NCBI GenBank assembly: GCA_964516095.1
Contig: CAZEYS010000041.1
Coordinates: 1 to 13,443 of the forward strand
From: Hydrogenothermus sp964516095
Lineage (GTDB): Bacteria > Aquificota > Aquificia > Aquificales > Hydrogenothermaceae
Reading direction: 5' to 3'
DNA: 13,443 nucleotides
A program made the translations under genes and the position numbers. Below, one piece after another: positions 13,263 to 13,443 of the stretch; position 1 is the stretch's first letter, and every line of letters starts with the position of its first letter. A model generated the notes under the pieces. The model was not told where the DNA came from, did no database searches, and was given only the letters and a program-made list of their open reading frames with translations.

Positions 13263-13443
13263 TTGATAACCTTTCAAGAAATAATAAAGAAGCTCCAAGA
13301 TTTTTGGACAGAAAAAGGCTGTATCCTATGGCAGCCCTATGATATAGAAACTGGTGCAGGAACTATGAATCCTGCTACCTTTTTAAGAGTGCTTGGACCA
13401 GAACCATGGAATGTAGCTTATGTTGAACCATGTAGAAGACCAA
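13263..13443 (+). CDS. glyQ: Glycyl-tRNA synthetase alpha subunit (3' partial)
   Basis: The first 60 codons read MITFQEIIKKLQDFW, then GCILWQPYDIETGAGTMNP, FLRVLGPEPWNVAYVEP and CRRP, the conserved N-terminal class II synthetase core of bacterial GlyQ (QP.D.E.GAGT..P.T.LR.LGPEP...AYV.P.RRP). The alpha subunit of the alpha2-beta2 glycyl-tRNA synthetase binds ATP and glycine; the tRNA-binding beta subunit is encoded elsewhere or downstream. The start appears to be TTG at 13263, with GGAG at 13253-13256 six bases before it. No ATG lies near, and the first in-frame ATG (in AGTMNP) falls inside the conserved core. The gene runs off the window end. Confidence 0.95.
   Translation, partial: MITFQEIIKKLQDFWTEKGCILWQPYDIETGAGTMNPATFLRVLGPEPWNVAYVEPCRRP

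Noticed and set aside
1..13443. CRISPR array, tRNA genes, integrase or attachment sites
   Set aside because: I saw no regularly spaced direct repeats, no cloverleaf other than the tmRNA tRNA-like part, and no integrase.

Overview
The window looks like a low-GC, AGA-rich chromosome segment from a thermophilic, chemolithotrophic bacterium of the Aquificota. My best guess is a Sulfurihydrogenibium- or Persephonella-like member of the Hydrogenothermaceae. The reasons are the codon use, two periplasm-facing molybdoenzyme systems of the kind used in sulfur or nitrogen respiration, and a tmRNA tag ending PEREIALAA, which resembles the tag I remember for Aquifex. The organism assignment is inference.

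Layout. Positions 1-2445 hold the tail of an operon for a type II DMSO-reductase-family enzyme: a partial NarH-like Fe-S beta subunit, a gamma-like subunit that combines a heme b domain with a c-type cytochrome domain, and an unknown secreted acidic protein, closed by a strong terminator. The catalytic alpha subunit lies upstream, outside the window, so the substrate (nitrate/nitrite, selenate, chlorate or other) cannot be read. Positions 2514-9158 hold a second, complete system on the same strand: a four-cluster ferredoxin subunit (B), an NrfD/PsrC-type membrane quinone subunit (C), a 1094-residue Tat-exported molybdopterin catalytic subunit (A), a TorD-like chaperone and a large multi-cluster Fe-S protein with an internal twin-arginine motif. 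This B-C-A-chaperone-FeS set resembles sulfur/polysulfide reductase or sulfite-oxidising (Sre/Psr/Soe/Ttr-like) complexes.

Positions 9213-11057 carry an apparent two-gene unit, a FadL-type outer-membrane channel plus a secreted SCP2-like protein, which together suggest uptake of a hydrophobic compound. A YeiH-family transporter (putative sulfate exporter family) follows at 11170-12192. The tmRNA gene ssrA is at 12245-12596, running convergently with a small secreted cysteine protein on the minus strand (12604-12879). The 383 bases from 12880 to 13262 contain no intact gene. They hold a decayed transposase fragment and a good promoter for glyQ, whose first 60 codons end the window.

How the parts may work together (inference): the two molybdoenzymes exchange electrons with periplasmic cytochromes and the quinone pool, the FadL/SCP2 pair could bring hydrophobic substrates (possibly elemental sulfur) into the periplasm, and the YeiH-type transporter could export oxidised sulfur anions.
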